Of a stretch of 64,000 nucleotides of DNA, positions 44,394 through 53,624 are shown one piece after another (the first letter of the stretch is position 1; every line of letters starts with the position of its first letter). Below the pieces are notes generated by a model. That model was not told the origin of the DNA. It did not search any database and worked only from the letters and a program-made list of their open reading frames with translations. This DNA comes from Asanoa siamensis (GTDB lineage: Bacteria > Actinomycetota > Actinomycetes > Mycobacteriales > Micromonosporaceae), in NCBI RefSeq assembly GCF_016862555.1, contig NZ_BONE01000037.1, positions 17,306 through 81,305 of the forward strand, given 5' to 3'. The position numbers and the translations under genes are program-made.

Positions 44394-46565
44394 ATGACGC
44401 AGACGACTGTCCAGGTTGACCTCGCGCCGGCGCCGACGCGGGTGTCCTTCCTCGGCCGGCTCGGCCGCTGGTGTTTCCGGCGGCGCTGGACCGTGCTCGG
44501 CATCTGGCTGGTCGCCGTCGTCGCCGGCGGTCTCGCGGCGGGCCCGGTCTTCGCGGGCCTCGACGACGACCGCGGCCCGTCGTCGCTGGAGGCGGTCGCC
44601 GGCAACCAGGTCATCGCCGACGCGTCCACATCGGCGGGTTCGATCGTCGGGGTGGTGCGGGGGATCGACCCCGACTCCCCGGCGGTACGCGCGGCGGTCA
44701 CCGACACCGCCGCCCAGCTCGGCGGCGTCACGGGGATCACCGGCGTGGTCACGCCCTACGCGCAGAGCCCGGCGGCCGCCGCCCTGCGCGCCACCGACGG
44801 TCGCGGCCTGCTCGTGCAGGCGCGGCTGGCGGACCTGACCGGCGACGACCTGGACGCGACGACCGACGCGGCGGTCGACCGGCTGCGCGCGCTCGCGCCG
44901 GCCCTGCACGCGGCCGGGGAGACCGGCGCCACCGTCGAGGTCGGCGGCGGCCGGCTGGTCAACCGGGAGGCCAACGCGCAGGCGCAGAAGGACCTGGCGT
45001 TCGCCGAGCAACTCTCGCTGCCGATCACCCTGCTGGTGCTCGTCTTCGTCTTCGGCGGGCTGCTCGCCGCCGTCGTGCCCGTGCTCGGCGCCGTCGTCTC
45101 GATCGCCGGCTCGTTCTCGGTGCTGCTGTTCTTCGCCAACGTGACCACCCTCGACCAGAACGCGGTCACCGTGGTCACGCTGATGGGCCTCGGCCTGTCG
45201 GTCGACTATGGACTGCTGCTCGTCGCCCGCTACCGCGACGAGTTGGCCGCCGGTCGTGAGCCGCTGGACGCCGTCGCGGCGGCGTGGGCGACCGCGGGAC
45301 GCACCATCTTCTTCTCCGCCCTGACCGTCGCCGCCGCCCTCGCCGGCCTGCTGGTCTTCGGCGTGACCGCGCTGTCCGCGCTCGGCGCCGCCGGCGTGTC
45401 GATCGCGCTGGTCGCCATGCTGGTGGCCCTCACGTTCAGCGCGGCCCTGCTGGGCCTGTTCCACCGCCGGATCCGCCCGTCGAAGCGCATGCGCGCCGCC
45501 GCGTCGACCGACGGCGGCTTCTTCTGGGGCCTCGCCCGCGGCGTGCAGCGCCGCCCGCTGGTCACCGCGCTCGCCACCGCCCTCGTGCTGCTCGCCGCCG
45601 GGCTGCCGCTGCTGAGCATGACGGTCAAGGTGGACGACCTCGACGGCCTGCCGCGCTCGCTCGAGTCGGTCCGCGTGATCGACGTGCTGGCGGCCGACTT
45701 CCGCACCCCGGCGCAGCCGGCCGTGACCGTGGTCGCCCGCACCGAGGCCGCGACGCTGGATTCCTGGGCCCGCTCCCTCGACTCGCCGGACATCGCCGGC
45801 GTGCGCCCGGCCGAGCAGGTCGCGCCCGGCGTGGCCACCGTGGACATCGACGCGGTCGGCGACCCCGAGGGCGCGGCGGCGCTGCGCCTGGTGGACACCG
45901 CCCGCGCCGACCGCCCCGACGGCGTCGACTCGTGGGTGACCGGCATCGCGGGCTTCCACCGTGACCTCAACGACCTGCTGCTGGCCCGCCTCCCGTACGC
46001 GATCGCCCTGACCCTGCTCGCGATGGTCCTGCTGCTCTGGGCGATGACCGGCTCGGTGGTGGTGCCGGTCAAGGCGGTGGTGATGAACGTGGTCTCGCTC
46101 GGCGCGACCTTCGGCGTGCTGAGCGCGGTCTTCGAGCACGGGTTCCTGTCGGACCTGCTGCACACCCACGTGGTCGGCGGCATCAGCCCGTTCGTGCTCG
46201 TGACGGTGTTCGCGTTCGCCTTCGGCCTGTCGATGGACTACGAGGTGTTCCTGCTCGCCCGGATCAAGGAGCACGTCGACCGCGGCGAGCCCAACGACCT
46301 GGCGGTGCGCCGGGGCCTGCAGAGCTCCGGGCGCGTCATCACCTCCGCGGCCCTGCTGATGGTCGTGGTGTTCAGCTGCTTCCTGACGGGCCGGATCGGC
46401 ACGGTGCAACAGATCGGGCTGGGCCTCGCGGTGGCGGTGGCGGTCGACGCGACCCTGGTGCGCTGCGTCCTCGTGCCGGCCACGATGACGCTGCTGGGCC
46501 GCTGGAACTGGTGGTCACCGGCCCCGCTGGCGCGCCTCCACGCCCGCCTCGGGTTCCGCCACTAG
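44394..46565 (+). CDS. MMPL/RND-superfamily transporter
   Basis: 723 residues, the same family and length as the protein at 27725. Helix 1 at about 37-57; five-helix bundles start near 205 and 560. Proton-relay motifs LGLSVDYGLLLVARYRDE and FGLSMDYEVFLLARIKE, both with the Asp-Tyr pair, identify an MmpL-type proton-driven exporter. The closing segment (LGRWNWWSPAPLARLHARLG) is typical of MMPL proteins. No regulator is adjacent; substrate unknown. Confidence 0.9.
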   Translation: MTQTTVQVDLAPAPTRVSFLGRLGRWCFRRRWTVLGIWLVAVVAGGLAAGPVFAGLDDDRGPSSLEAVAGNQVIADASTSAGSIVGVVRGIDPDSPAVRAAVTDTAAQLGGVTGITGVVTPYAQSPAAAALRATDGRGLLVQARLADLTGDDLDATTDAAVDRLRALAPALHAAGETGATVEVGGGRLVNREANAQAQKDLAFAEQLSLPITLLVLVFVFGGLLAAVVPVLGAVVSIAGSFSVLLFFANVTTLDQNAVTVVTLMGLGLSVDYGLLLVARYRDELAAGREPLDAVAAAWATAGRTIFFSALTVAAALAGLLVFGVTALSALGAAGVSIALVAMLVALTFSAALLGLFHRRIRPSKRMRAAASTDGGFFWGLARGVQRRPLVTALATALVLLAAGLPLLSMTVKVDDLDGLPRSLESVRVIDVLAADFRTPAQPAVTVVARTEAATLDSWARSLDSPDIAGVRPAEQVAPGVATVDIDAVGDPEGAAALRLVDTARADRPDGVDSWVTGIAGFHRDLNDLLLARLPYAIALTLLAMVLLLWAMTGSVVVPVKAVVMNVVSLGATFGVLSAVFEHGFLSDLLHTHVVGGISPFVLVTVFAFAFGLSMDYEVFLLARIKEHVDRGEPNDLAVRRGLQSSGRVITSAALLMVVVFSCFLTGRIGTVQQIGLGLAVAVAVDATLVRCVLVPATMTLLGRWNWWSPAPLARLHARLGFRH

Positions 46566-46593
46566 CCTGCGGGGGGAGAGTGCCGGAGGTCGC

Positions 46594-47103
46594 ATGGAGC
46601 CGAGCAGCGAGCGCGTCCACCCGAGCTACAGCGACGCGGGGGCCGAAGCGGTCCCGTGGACCGACACCACGGCGAGGCTGGCCGCCGCGGAGGTCGCCTG
46701 GATCGTGACCGTGCGACCCGACGGCCGTCCACACGCGACACCGATGGTCCCGGTCGTCCACGACGGGAAGGTCTACTTCCACACCGGCAGCACCGAGGTG
46801 AAGTACGCCAATCTCCAGGCGAATCCCCGGGTGCTCGTGCTGGCGGGCGACACCGTTTGGGACCGCGGGCTCGACGTGGCCGTCGAAGGCACCGCCGTGC
46901 CGGTGACCGACGAGGCGCTCCTGCGGCGGCTCGCGGCGCTCTACCGCGGTCGCTGGGACGGTCGCTGGGAGATCGCCGTGCGGGACGGCGCCGTGGTCGC
47001 CCCGTCGCCCGAGGTCGGCCTCGTCGTCTTCGAGGTGACGCCGGTCAAGGCCCGCGCTCACGCCAAGGGCGACCCGTTCGGCCAGACCGACTACCGCTTC
47101 TGA
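46594..47103 (+). CDS. pyridoxamine 5'-phosphate oxidase-family flavin/F420-binding protein
   Basis: 169 residues, split beta-barrel fold. LAAAEVAWIVTVRPDGRPHATPMVPVVHDGKVYFHTGSTEVKYANL is the conserved cofactor-binding half-barrel. Actinobacterial members bind FMN or F420 and include stress-related reductases. ATG 46594 has GGAGG 5 bases upstream. It converges with the acylase gene with only 4 bases between the stops. Confidence 0.82.
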   Translation: MEPSSERVHPSYSDAGAEAVPWTDTTARLAAAEVAWIVTVRPDGRPHATPMVPVVHDGKVYFHTGSTEVKYANLQANPRVLVLAGDTVWDRGLDVAVEGTAVPVTDEALLRRLAALYRGRWDGRWEIAVRDGAVVAPSPEVGLVVFEVTPVKARAHAKGDPFGQTDYRF

Positions 47104-47107
47104 GGCG

Positions 47108-49864
47108 TCACCAGCCCAGCCGGACCGGATAGGTCTCGTTGGTCAACCAGCGGGGGAGCAGGTTGGCGTAGTAGGGGCTGCCCAGGGTCTCGCTCGTGCC
47201 GCCCGGCAGCGACGAGACCGCGCGGATGCCGTCGCGGGTCGGCTGGGCCACGGCGCGGCGGACCGGGCCGCCGCCGAAGGTGAACTCGGTGGCCGAGTCG
47301 GCCCGGACGTTGTGGCCCGCCACGTCGACGGTGCTGAAGCCGCCGTCGACGGGGACGCCCGGCAGGTCGGGCAGTGGCGCCGGGAACGCCCCGCCGGCCG
47401 GCGGGATCGACCACGGTGCCCCGAGCGGAGCCCCGAACGTCACCCGGTGCAGCCGGCCCCAGCGGTAGTCGTCCTGCCGCGTCGAGCCCCCGAACGCCGG
47501 CGCGAAGGCCGGGCCGGCCAGCAGGTCCAGCGCGTCGGCCAGGCTGCGCAGCAGCAGCACGTCGCGCCGGTCGGCCGGGTCGGCGACCCCGGGCACCGCG
47601 TAGAAGTCGACACCGGACACACCGACGCCGTGCCGGCTCGGGAAGCGCTCGAGGAGCACGCGCAGGGCCTTGAGGGCCTCGTCGCCGCCGGGCTGCGGCA
47701 GGCCGTACGGTGCGATCCGGGCGTCGACCACGTTCCGCACGTACTGGCCCCGCCAGACGGCGTAGATGGACGCGGCGACGCTGTCGGCCCGCTCGTCCCG
47801 GCTCGGCTGCCCGCGGCGCCCGTCCACATCGGAGGCGTCGTAACCCTCGGGGATGCCCGTGGGTGTCGTGCAGTCCCAGCGGGCCAGGCGGTTGACGGCT
47901 TCCACCACACGCGTGTCGGCGGCGAGCGCGGCCAGGGCGGGCGTCTCGCTGCGGGCGGCCCGGCGCAGGGCGTTGACGAGGTGCGGGCGGAAGAACTGCG
48001 CGTCGAGCAGCGTCACGTCGGCCTGCTGCTCCTGGACGTCGCGGGCGGAGACCTTCCTGCCGCGGGCGATGGCGTCGCGCACCATCTCGGTGATCCGGCC
48101 GGCCCGGAAGCCGTCGTAGCCGAGATTGAGGTAGTAGACGCCGCCCGTCGCCCGGCGCTGGTTGAGCGGGTCGTTGTCCAGTGTGGTGCCGGCGGGGTCG
48201 TTGTTGGCGTTGACGAAGAAGCCGGCCGGCGGGTCGACCACCTGTGGCATCTCGCGCGGCGGCAGGATCTCGTAGGGCAGCGCCTGGCCCGGATAGCGGC
48301 GGGCCGCCGGCAGCCACTCGTTGCCGCCGGTGCCGTCCCGCAGCAGGTAGGGCGGGCGCCCGTGGACGGTGCCGGCCTCCAGGTCTTCCCGCAGCGGCAT
48401 CTCGGCGCTGGTGAAGTAGGCGATGTGGCCGCGGACGTCGGTGACGGCCCAGTTCTGCGAGCCGACGTCGAAGTAGTCGAGGGCCCGCTGGAAGTCGCCG
48501 ATGTCGCGTGCCCGGTTGAAACCCCGTGCCGCGTCGACCTCGCGGGTGGCCGAGAAGCCCGTATATTGCACCGACAGCGCCGTGCCGGCGGCCTGGTCCA
48601 GCGAGACGATCGGACCGTTGTTGCGGCGCGGCACGATCAGCGTCGCCGCCGGGATCGCACCACCCGGCGGCACCGTCACGACGGAGTCGCTGCCGGCCCT
48701 GCTGTTGACCCGGAACGTCTCCGGGATCGCCAGCACCGGTTCCGGTCTGCCCTGGTGGACGGTCGCCAGGCCGCTCGGCGAGGTGGGGTCGGCGACCACA
48801 CGCTCGACGTAGGTGTCGGTGACGTCCATCGGGTTGGTGGTCGCGCCCCAGGCCACCCGCTGGTTCTGCCCGAGGATGACGTACGGGGTGCCGGCGAAGC
48901 TCTCGCCCTGCACGTCGAGGCCGGCGCCGCGCAGCGCCACGGGATAGAACGTGGCCGGCGTGGTCAGCCCCAGGTGCGGGTCGTTGGCCAGGATCGGCCG
49001 CCCGGTGTCGGTGTGCCGGCCGGCGATCGCCCACTCGTTGGAGCCCAGGCTGAACCCGCGGTCGACGGCGTCGGCGAGCAACGGCGTGCGCGTGGCGCGG
49101 GCCTGGTAGTCGCGGGCGAGCCGCAGGGCCGGCTCGGACAGCGCCGGCGGCGCGGCCGACCGGTCGCCACCGTGCCCGGGCCTGACCTTCGTCGCGTCCG
49201 GCACCGTCGAGGCGGGGCTGAACGGCTGCGACCGGAACAGGTCCTCGCGGAACAGGGCGGCGCCGTCGAACCCGGCCTCGGCGCCGGCCCGGGCGTACGC
49301 GTCGGCGCTGACGGTCAGGTCGATGTCGAGGTCGAAGGAGAGGTTGAAGGCGATCGTCTTGAAGATGACGAGGCTGTCGACCGGCGTCCACGGCGCGAAC
49401 CGGGTGATCCGGACAGCGGCGTACTGCGCGGGCAGCGCGTGCGTCGCGGTCCAGGCGTTGACGCCGGCGGCGTACGCGTCCAGCGCTTCGCGCGTCTCGC
49501 GCGACAGGGCCGGCAGGCTGCGCTCGGCGGCGCGCCGCAGCCCGATCGTGCGCACCTCGACGTCACCGGGCAGGGCCTGCTGCCCGAGCAGCTCGGCCAG
49601 CGTGCCGGAGCCCTGCCGGCGGGTCACGTCCATCTGGAACAGCCGGTCCTGGGCGTGCGTCCAGCCCTGCAGGAAGAGCAGGTCGTGCTCGTCGCCGGCG
49701 CGGATGTGGGCGATGCCGTCGGGGTCCCGCTGCACCTGCCCGTAGCCGTGCATGCCGGCTATCCGCAGCGTGGGGCCGCCGGACCCGTGCGCGGCGGCCG
49801 GTGGCGCGATGGCCGTGACCGGCAGCAGGACGGCCGCGAACAGGGCGAGCATGCGACGTCGCAT
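47108..49864 (-). CDS. secreted penicillin acylase-family (Ntn-hydrolase) protein
   Basis: 918 residues. Signal peptide at 1-25 (MLALFAAVLLPVTAIAPPAAA). Alpha subunit up to about 274, then the autocatalytic cleavage site GSNEW with nucleophile Ser275 becoming the N-terminus of the beta subunit; downstream ANDPHLGLTTPATFY and NQRVAWGATTNPMD are family motifs. Related enzymes hydrolyse penicillins, acyl-homoserine lactones, aculeacin or other N-acyl amides; choice among these cannot be made here. ATG 49864 has GGAGG five bases upstream. Quorum quenching or antibiotic side-chain removal are candidate roles. Confidence 0.9.
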   Translation of the reverse strand: MRRRMLALFAAVLLPVTAIAPPAAAHGSGGPTLRIAGMHGYGQVQRDPDGIAHIRAGDEHDLLFLQGWTHAQDRLFQMDVTRRQGSGTLAELLGQQALPGDVEVRTIGLRRAAERSLPALSRETREALDAYAAGVNAWTATHALPAQYAAVRITRFAPWTPVDSLVIFKTIAFNLSFDLDIDLTVSADAYARAGAEAGFDGAALFREDLFRSQPFSPASTVPDATKVRPGHGGDRSAAPPALSEPALRLARDYQARATRTPLLADAVDRGFSLGSNEWAIAGRHTDTGRPILANDPHLGLTTPATFYPVALRGAGLDVQGESFAGTPYVILGQNQRVAWGATTNPMDVTDTYVERVVADPTSPSGLATVHQGRPEPVLAIPETFRVNSRAGSDSVVTVPPGGAIPAATLIVPRRNNGPIVSLDQAAGTALSVQYTGFSATREVDAARGFNRARDIGDFQRALDYFDVGSQNWAVTDVRGHIAYFTSAEMPLREDLEAGTVHGRPPYLLRDGTGGNEWLPAARRYPGQALPYEILPPREMPQVVDPPAGFFVNANNDPAGTTLDNDPLNQRRATGGVYYLNLGYDGFRAGRITEMVRDAIARGRKVSARDVQEQQADVTLLDAQFFRPHLVNALRRAARSETPALAALAADTRVVEAVNRLARWDCTTPTGIPEGYDASDVDGRRGQPSRDERADSVAASIYAVWRGQYVRNVVDARIAPYGLPQPGGDEALKALRVLLERFPSRHGVGVSGVDFYAVPGVADPADRRDVLLLRSLADALDLLAGPAFAPAFGGSTRQDDYRWGRLHRVTFGAPLGAPWSIPPAGGAFPAPLPDLPGVPVDGGFSTVDVAGHNVRADSATEFTFGGGPVRRAVAQPTRDGIRAVSSLPGGTSETLGSPYYANLLPRWLTNETYPVRLGW

Positions 49865-50030
49865 CCGGACCTCCGTCGAGGGTGGAGGGTGCCTGCCCGC
49901 ACCTTAGCCACCGTTCATCCAGCGGGCAACATCGATTGCGTTCACCGCGCCGTGATCTTGGCGTAACCGGACCGAGACCGTCGGCTCGCAGATTGATCAA
50001 CACCCCTGTCCATCCGTGCAAGGAGTGTTC

Positions 50031-50333
50031 ATGGCGCCCACCCCGCCGACCGACGCCGAGCTGGATGTGTTCATCCGGGCCCGGCTGGCCTCCCTCGGCA
50101 TCGACCTGGACCAGCTGCCACCCGGCACCGCCGCGGACCCGGAGACCGGCGCGCCCGGCCAGGCCTCGGTCCTCGCCTCGCTGCGGTCGTTCGTCCGCGG
50201 CACGATCGGCGCGCTGGCCGCCTACCAGCTGCCGGCGCCCGCCGGGACCGACCCGGCGGTGGCCCGCGCGCTGTCCCAGCAGCCCGCGCCGCTGCTGTAC
50301 CCGTCCATCGCGACGGAGTGGAGGAAGCCGTGA
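50031..50333 (+). CDS. small protein coupled to amidase (100 aa)
   Basis: 100 residues, largely helical, without signal peptide or membrane segment (MAPTPPTDAELDVFIRARLASLG, PDPETGAPGQASVLASLR, end ATEWRKP). ATG 50031 follows AAGGAG at an ideal 5-base spacing. Its stop overlaps the amidase GTG by GTGA. I do not recognise the family. The coupling suggests a subunit or chaperone of the Tat-exported amidase, perhaps carried across the membrane with it. Confidence 0.7.
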   Translation: MAPTPPTDAELDVFIRARLASLGIDLDQLPPGTAADPETGAPGQASVLASLRSFVRGTIGALAAYQLPAPAGTDPAVARALSQQPAPLLYPSIATEWRKP

Positions 50334-51925
50334 CCGTCGAACCCGCCGACACCGGCGTCGACCGCCGGGCGTTCCTGGCCCGGGCCGCGGCCCTCGCGGC
50401 CGTCACCACCGTGGGCGCCGTGGCGCTGCCGGCCGTCGCGTCCGCCACCGGCCGGCCGCCCACCCTGGACAACCGGAACGCGTACGTCAAGCCGCGGCCC
50501 GAGGCGCTGGCCGACCCGACCGAGCTGACCATCGCCGAGGCCGCGTGGCTGATCCGCGAGCGCAAGCTGCGGCCGGAGGAGCTGCTCGAGGCCTACCTGG
50601 CCCGGATCGCGGCGTACGACGACACGTACCAGGCGTTCAACCTGGTCCTTGCCGAGCAGGCCCGCCAGGCCGCCCGGTCCCGTGGGCGCGGTGCCCTCCA
50701 CGGCATCCCGCTGGCCATCAAGGACAACTACTGGACCGCGGGTGTGCGTACGACCGCCAACTCGTTCCTGTTCCAGGACTTCGTGCCGCCGAGCGACGCC
50801 ACCGCGGTCGCTCGGCTCAAGGCCGCCGGCGGCATCGTGCTCGGCAAGACGCAGATGGGCCCGCTCGCCACGACCCGCGCGACCACGCCCGACGGCGAGG
50901 TGACCACGGTCAACGCGTGGACGCCGACCAACCCGAACACCGACCCCGGCGGCTCGTCGACCGGCACCGCCACGGCGGTCGCCGGCCGGATGGCGACGTC
51001 GGGCATCGGCACGCAGACGGGCGGGTCCATCACCGCGCCGTCGAACGCGCAGAACCTGACCGGCATCAAGCCCACGATGGGCCGGGTGTCGCTCAACGGC
51101 ATCATCCCGCTCAGCTACACCCGCGACCACCCGGGCCCGCTCGCCCGCGACGCCAAGGACGCGGCCATCATGCTGACCGCGATGGCGGGCCCGGACCCGG
51201 CGGACCCGCGTACGCAGGGGCTGCCGGACGTGCCGAACCTGATCGACGCGGCGACGCCCGTGTTCCACCGGGGCAAGGTGCGGTTGCGCTGGAACACCCG
51301 GATCGGCGTGCTGCCCGGCTTCGCGGACGGCACCTCGGCGTCGGCGCTGGCCCGGCAGGCCTACCTGGCGGCGCTCGCGGCGATCCCGGGCGCCACGCTG
51401 GTCGAGGTGCCGCTGCCGGAGGACTGGAACCTGCTCACCGGCAACACGTTCAACAACGTGCGGTTGCCGGAGCGCAGCGAGCCGTTCATGCCGTACCTGC
51501 GGGACAACCTGCGCGGCTTCGGCGTCTCGCTGTCGGGCTGGCTGCAGGGCGCGCTGTTCGGCGCCAACGAGTTCCTCGTCGGACAGCGGGCGAAGGTGCT
51601 GCTGCTCGAACGGGTGCTCGACCAGATCTTCGACACGTGCGACGTGGTCGTGCAGACCAACCCGGTGCCGTTCGACATCATCGGGCTGCCGGAGATCGCG
51701 TTCCCGATCGGTTTCACCACCGCGGGGGTGCCGATCGGCACGATCCTCGGTGGACTCCCGTACGGCGAGGACAGGTTGCTCTCGGTCGCGGCCGCCTACC
51801 AGGCGGTCACGGACTGGCACCACCGCCGCCCGGCGGACCCGCCGGCGGCGGCCGAGGGCGCGCGGGCGGCCGCCGCGCCGCGTCCGCGGCTCACCGCCGA
51901 GCAGGTGCTCGAGCTGTCCCAGTAG
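50330..51925 (+). CDS. Tat-exported amidase-signature hydrolase
   Basis: 531 residues. Twin-arginine signal DRRAFLARAAALAAVTTVGAVALP ending near residue 40. Amidase-signature triad: Lys131 (LAIKDNYW), cis-Ser209 (GGSSTGT) and nucleophile Ser233 (QTGGSITAPS), spaced 24 apart as in characterised members. C-terminal domain through about 490. These enzymes hydrolyse amide bonds of peptides, aryl or fatty amides. GTG 50330 coupled to the preceding 100-aa gene. Together with the neighbouring acylase it makes a secreted amide-hydrolase cluster. Confidence 0.9.
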   Translation: MTVEPADTGVDRRAFLARAAALAAVTTVGAVALPAVASATGRPPTLDNRNAYVKPRPEALADPTELTIAEAAWLIRERKLRPEELLEAYLARIAAYDDTYQAFNLVLAEQARQAARSRGRGALHGIPLAIKDNYWTAGVRTTANSFLFQDFVPPSDATAVARLKAAGGIVLGKTQMGPLATTRATTPDGEVTTVNAWTPTNPNTDPGGSSTGTATAVAGRMATSGIGTQTGGSITAPSNAQNLTGIKPTMGRVSLNGIIPLSYTRDHPGPLARDAKDAAIMLTAMAGPDPADPRTQGLPDVPNLIDAATPVFHRGKVRLRWNTRIGVLPGFADGTSASALARQAYLAALAAIPGATLVEVPLPEDWNLLTGNTFNNVRLPERSEPFMPYLRDNLRGFGVSLSGWLQGALFGANEFLVGQRAKVLLLERVLDQIFDTCDVVVQTNPVPFDIIGLPEIAFPIGFTTAGVPIGTILGGLPYGEDRLLSVAAAYQAVTDWHHRRPADPPAAAEGARAAAAPRPRLTAEQVLELSQ

Positions 51926-51962
51926 GACCCCGCGTGCTGACCGACCCGTTCGCGCGGGTCGG

Positions 51963-52784
51963 TCAGCCGCGCTGGTATTCCTCCCAGGTGCGCTTCGTGA
52001 CCGCCGGGCCGTCGTCGGGGGCGCGGTTGGCCAGGCCGTTCTGGCCCAGGTAGTAGTCGCCGGCCTGGTGTTGGGTGCCGGTGGACTGGTCGGTGTCCGA
52101 GATGGCGATCGCGTGGATGTGGTACGGCCAGTCGCCCTGGGACGGGTTGCGCAGCCAGGCCGCGAAGCCCACCGTCCGGAGTTGCCGCACGACCGTCGTA
52201 CGCGTGGCCGTGGTCAGGCCCGTCACCGAGATGTCCAGCGCGCCCCCGCCGTCGTGGGTGCCCGCCGACGCCGGTGTGCCCGTGTTGTAGGAGCCCTGCG
52301 TCAGCGTGAGCGTGCGACCGAGCAATCGTTCGGCTTCCAGCAGCATCGATCGGGTACGGGTGTTCACCTGCACGCCACGCAGGCTGACGATGCTGCCCGG
52401 TGAGATCGCGCGGGTGACGGTGTAGCGCCCGTCGCCCAACGAGCGGAGCGAGGTGGGTCCCGGCAGGCCGGTGGCGTCCAGTCCGGTGTAGCCGAGCGAC
52501 CGCTGGTAGGCGGCGTACGCGGCGATGGTGCTCGTGCCGAAGTGGCCGTCCACATAGGTCGCCGACAGCAGCCCGCGGGCCTGCAGGGCGCGCTCCACCG
52601 CCAGGACGCTGTCCTTGGCGCCGGGGGTGATGGCGGTGTCCGGCCGGCGCGGGTCGATCTGCGCGGCCTTGATGACCGCTTCCATGTCGACCTGCGGCAA
52701 CGCGGCGTGGGCCGACGCGACGGGAAGGGTGCCGGCCACGGTCGCGGCGGCGGCGGTGGCGAGCAGGCGCCTACGGCTGATCAT
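51963..52784 (-). CDS. secreted peptidoglycan-binding / M15-like peptidase domain protein
   Basis: 273 residues. Tat-like signal MISRRRLLATAAAATVAGTLPVASAHA. Residues about 55-120 resemble a peptidoglycan-binding repeat (SVLAVERALQARGLLSATYVDGHFGTSTIAAYAAYQRSLGY). The rest contains THDGGGALDIS and YHIHAIAIS, the His-Asp...His zinc arrangement of M15 D,D-carboxypeptidase folds, so it may cleave or bind cell-wall peptides. It converges with the amidase gene. Confidence 0.75.
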   Translation of the reverse strand: MISRRRLLATAAAATVAGTLPVASAHAALPQVDMEAVIKAAQIDPRRPDTAITPGAKDSVLAVERALQARGLLSATYVDGHFGTSTIAAYAAYQRSLGYTGLDATGLPGPTSLRSLGDGRYTVTRAISPGSIVSLRGVQVNTRTRSMLLEAERLLGRTLTLTQGSYNTGTPASAGTHDGGGALDISVTGLTTATRTTVVRQLRTVGFAAWLRNPSQGDWPYHIHAIAISDTDQSTGTQHQAGDYYLGQNGLANRAPDDGPAVTKRTWEEYQRG

Positions 52785-52875
52785 GCCAGCAGCATAGATC
52801 GGCGGCTATCCGAAGTCGATAATATCCTTCAGTCTCATAGGGCGAGAAGGAGCTTTTTAACACGCTGTTGACCAT

Positions 52876-53332
52876 TTGACGTCGATGCTCGTCGACGACG
52901 CCGGGAAGACCGGCACCGCGGATGTGCAGGCGCCGGATCTGCTGATCGTGCAGCAGGTGCGCGGCACCGGGCAGGCGACCGCGTACGCGGACCAGCTCTC
53001 GGCGAAGTTCGGTCTGCCGGCGGGCACCTACAGGGCGATCCTCGCCTGGGACGACCCGGAACCGTGGGGCGGCAGCCACAGGTGCAGCGACCAGTCGCTG
53101 GGTGATCTCAAGAAGAAGCAGACCAACGATCGCGGCACGGTTCACGCTCAAGGACAGCGGCACGAGCGTGTTCGCGGCGACGATGCACCTGCCGGAGGAG
53201 AACCGCCAGAACGCCTGCGCCGGCGACGGTGACAAGGGCATCGACGGCACGGGCATCTCGGCCACCAGCGGTTCCAGCAAGATCGACTACCTGTTCGTCC
53301 GCGGCACGGTGCAGGCGTCGGCCGTCGGCCAC
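52876..53332 (+). pseudogene. endonuclease/exonuclease/phosphatase-family remnant
   Basis: Frame 1 from about 52876 reads MLVDDAGKTGTADVQAPDLLIVQQVRG, then GTYRAILAWDDPEPWGGSH, sequence seen in secreted actinobacterial EEP-superfamily nucleases. Around 53120-53140 it shifts to another frame that reads RFTLKDSGTSVFAATMHLPEE and SSKIDYLFVRGTVQASAVGH, the family's C-terminal strand. Missing are the signal peptide, the N-terminal metal-binding Asn/Glu strands and a central block with the catalytic His-Asp region. Low-GC sequence precedes it. Not functional as it stands. Confidence 0.6.
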
Positions 53333-53390
53333 CGCCCGTGCCCCACGGCCCGGCGTGCGGCCCGGGTGGGCGCCAGTAGACTTGTCGATC

Positions 53391-53558
53391 GTGCCCGCCT
53401 TTGACTCGAAGGCGATCGCCGCGAAACTGCTGGGGGAGCCGATCGCCGACGCCGACGACGCCCGCGTCGCTGACGCGAAGCGCCGGTTCGACCGCCACGA
53501 GCGCGAGCGGGAAGGCCTGCGCAGACACTCGGAGCGTCCCGCACCCGAAGAAGATTGA
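53391..53558 (+). CDS. small hypothetical protein (55 aa)
   Basis: GTG 53391 encodes VPAFDSKAIAAKLLGEPIADADDARVADAKRRFDRHERERE, a charged, helical 55-residue protein ending PAPEED. TAGACT at 53377-53382 is a good -10 only 8 bases before the GTG, so the message would be leaderless, a common actinobacterial pattern. Family not recognised. Confidence 0.5.
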   Translation: MPAFDSKAIAAKLLGEPIADADDARVADAKRRFDRHEREREGLRRHSERPAPEED

Positions 53559-53624
53559 GGACACCCGGCGGCGCCGCGGGTTGGTAGGCTGCCCGTTCCA
53601 GCCGGAACCGGGAAGCGGGGGCGG

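Noticed and set aside
42654..46409. 1251-residue minus-strand open frame
   Set aside because: Antisense to YaaA, the spermidine-synthase-like gene and the MMPL transporter, all of which have clear family motifs.
47312..49966. 884-residue plus-strand open frame
   Set aside because: Antisense shadow of the penicillin acylase gene, which has a signal peptide and catalytic Ser motif.
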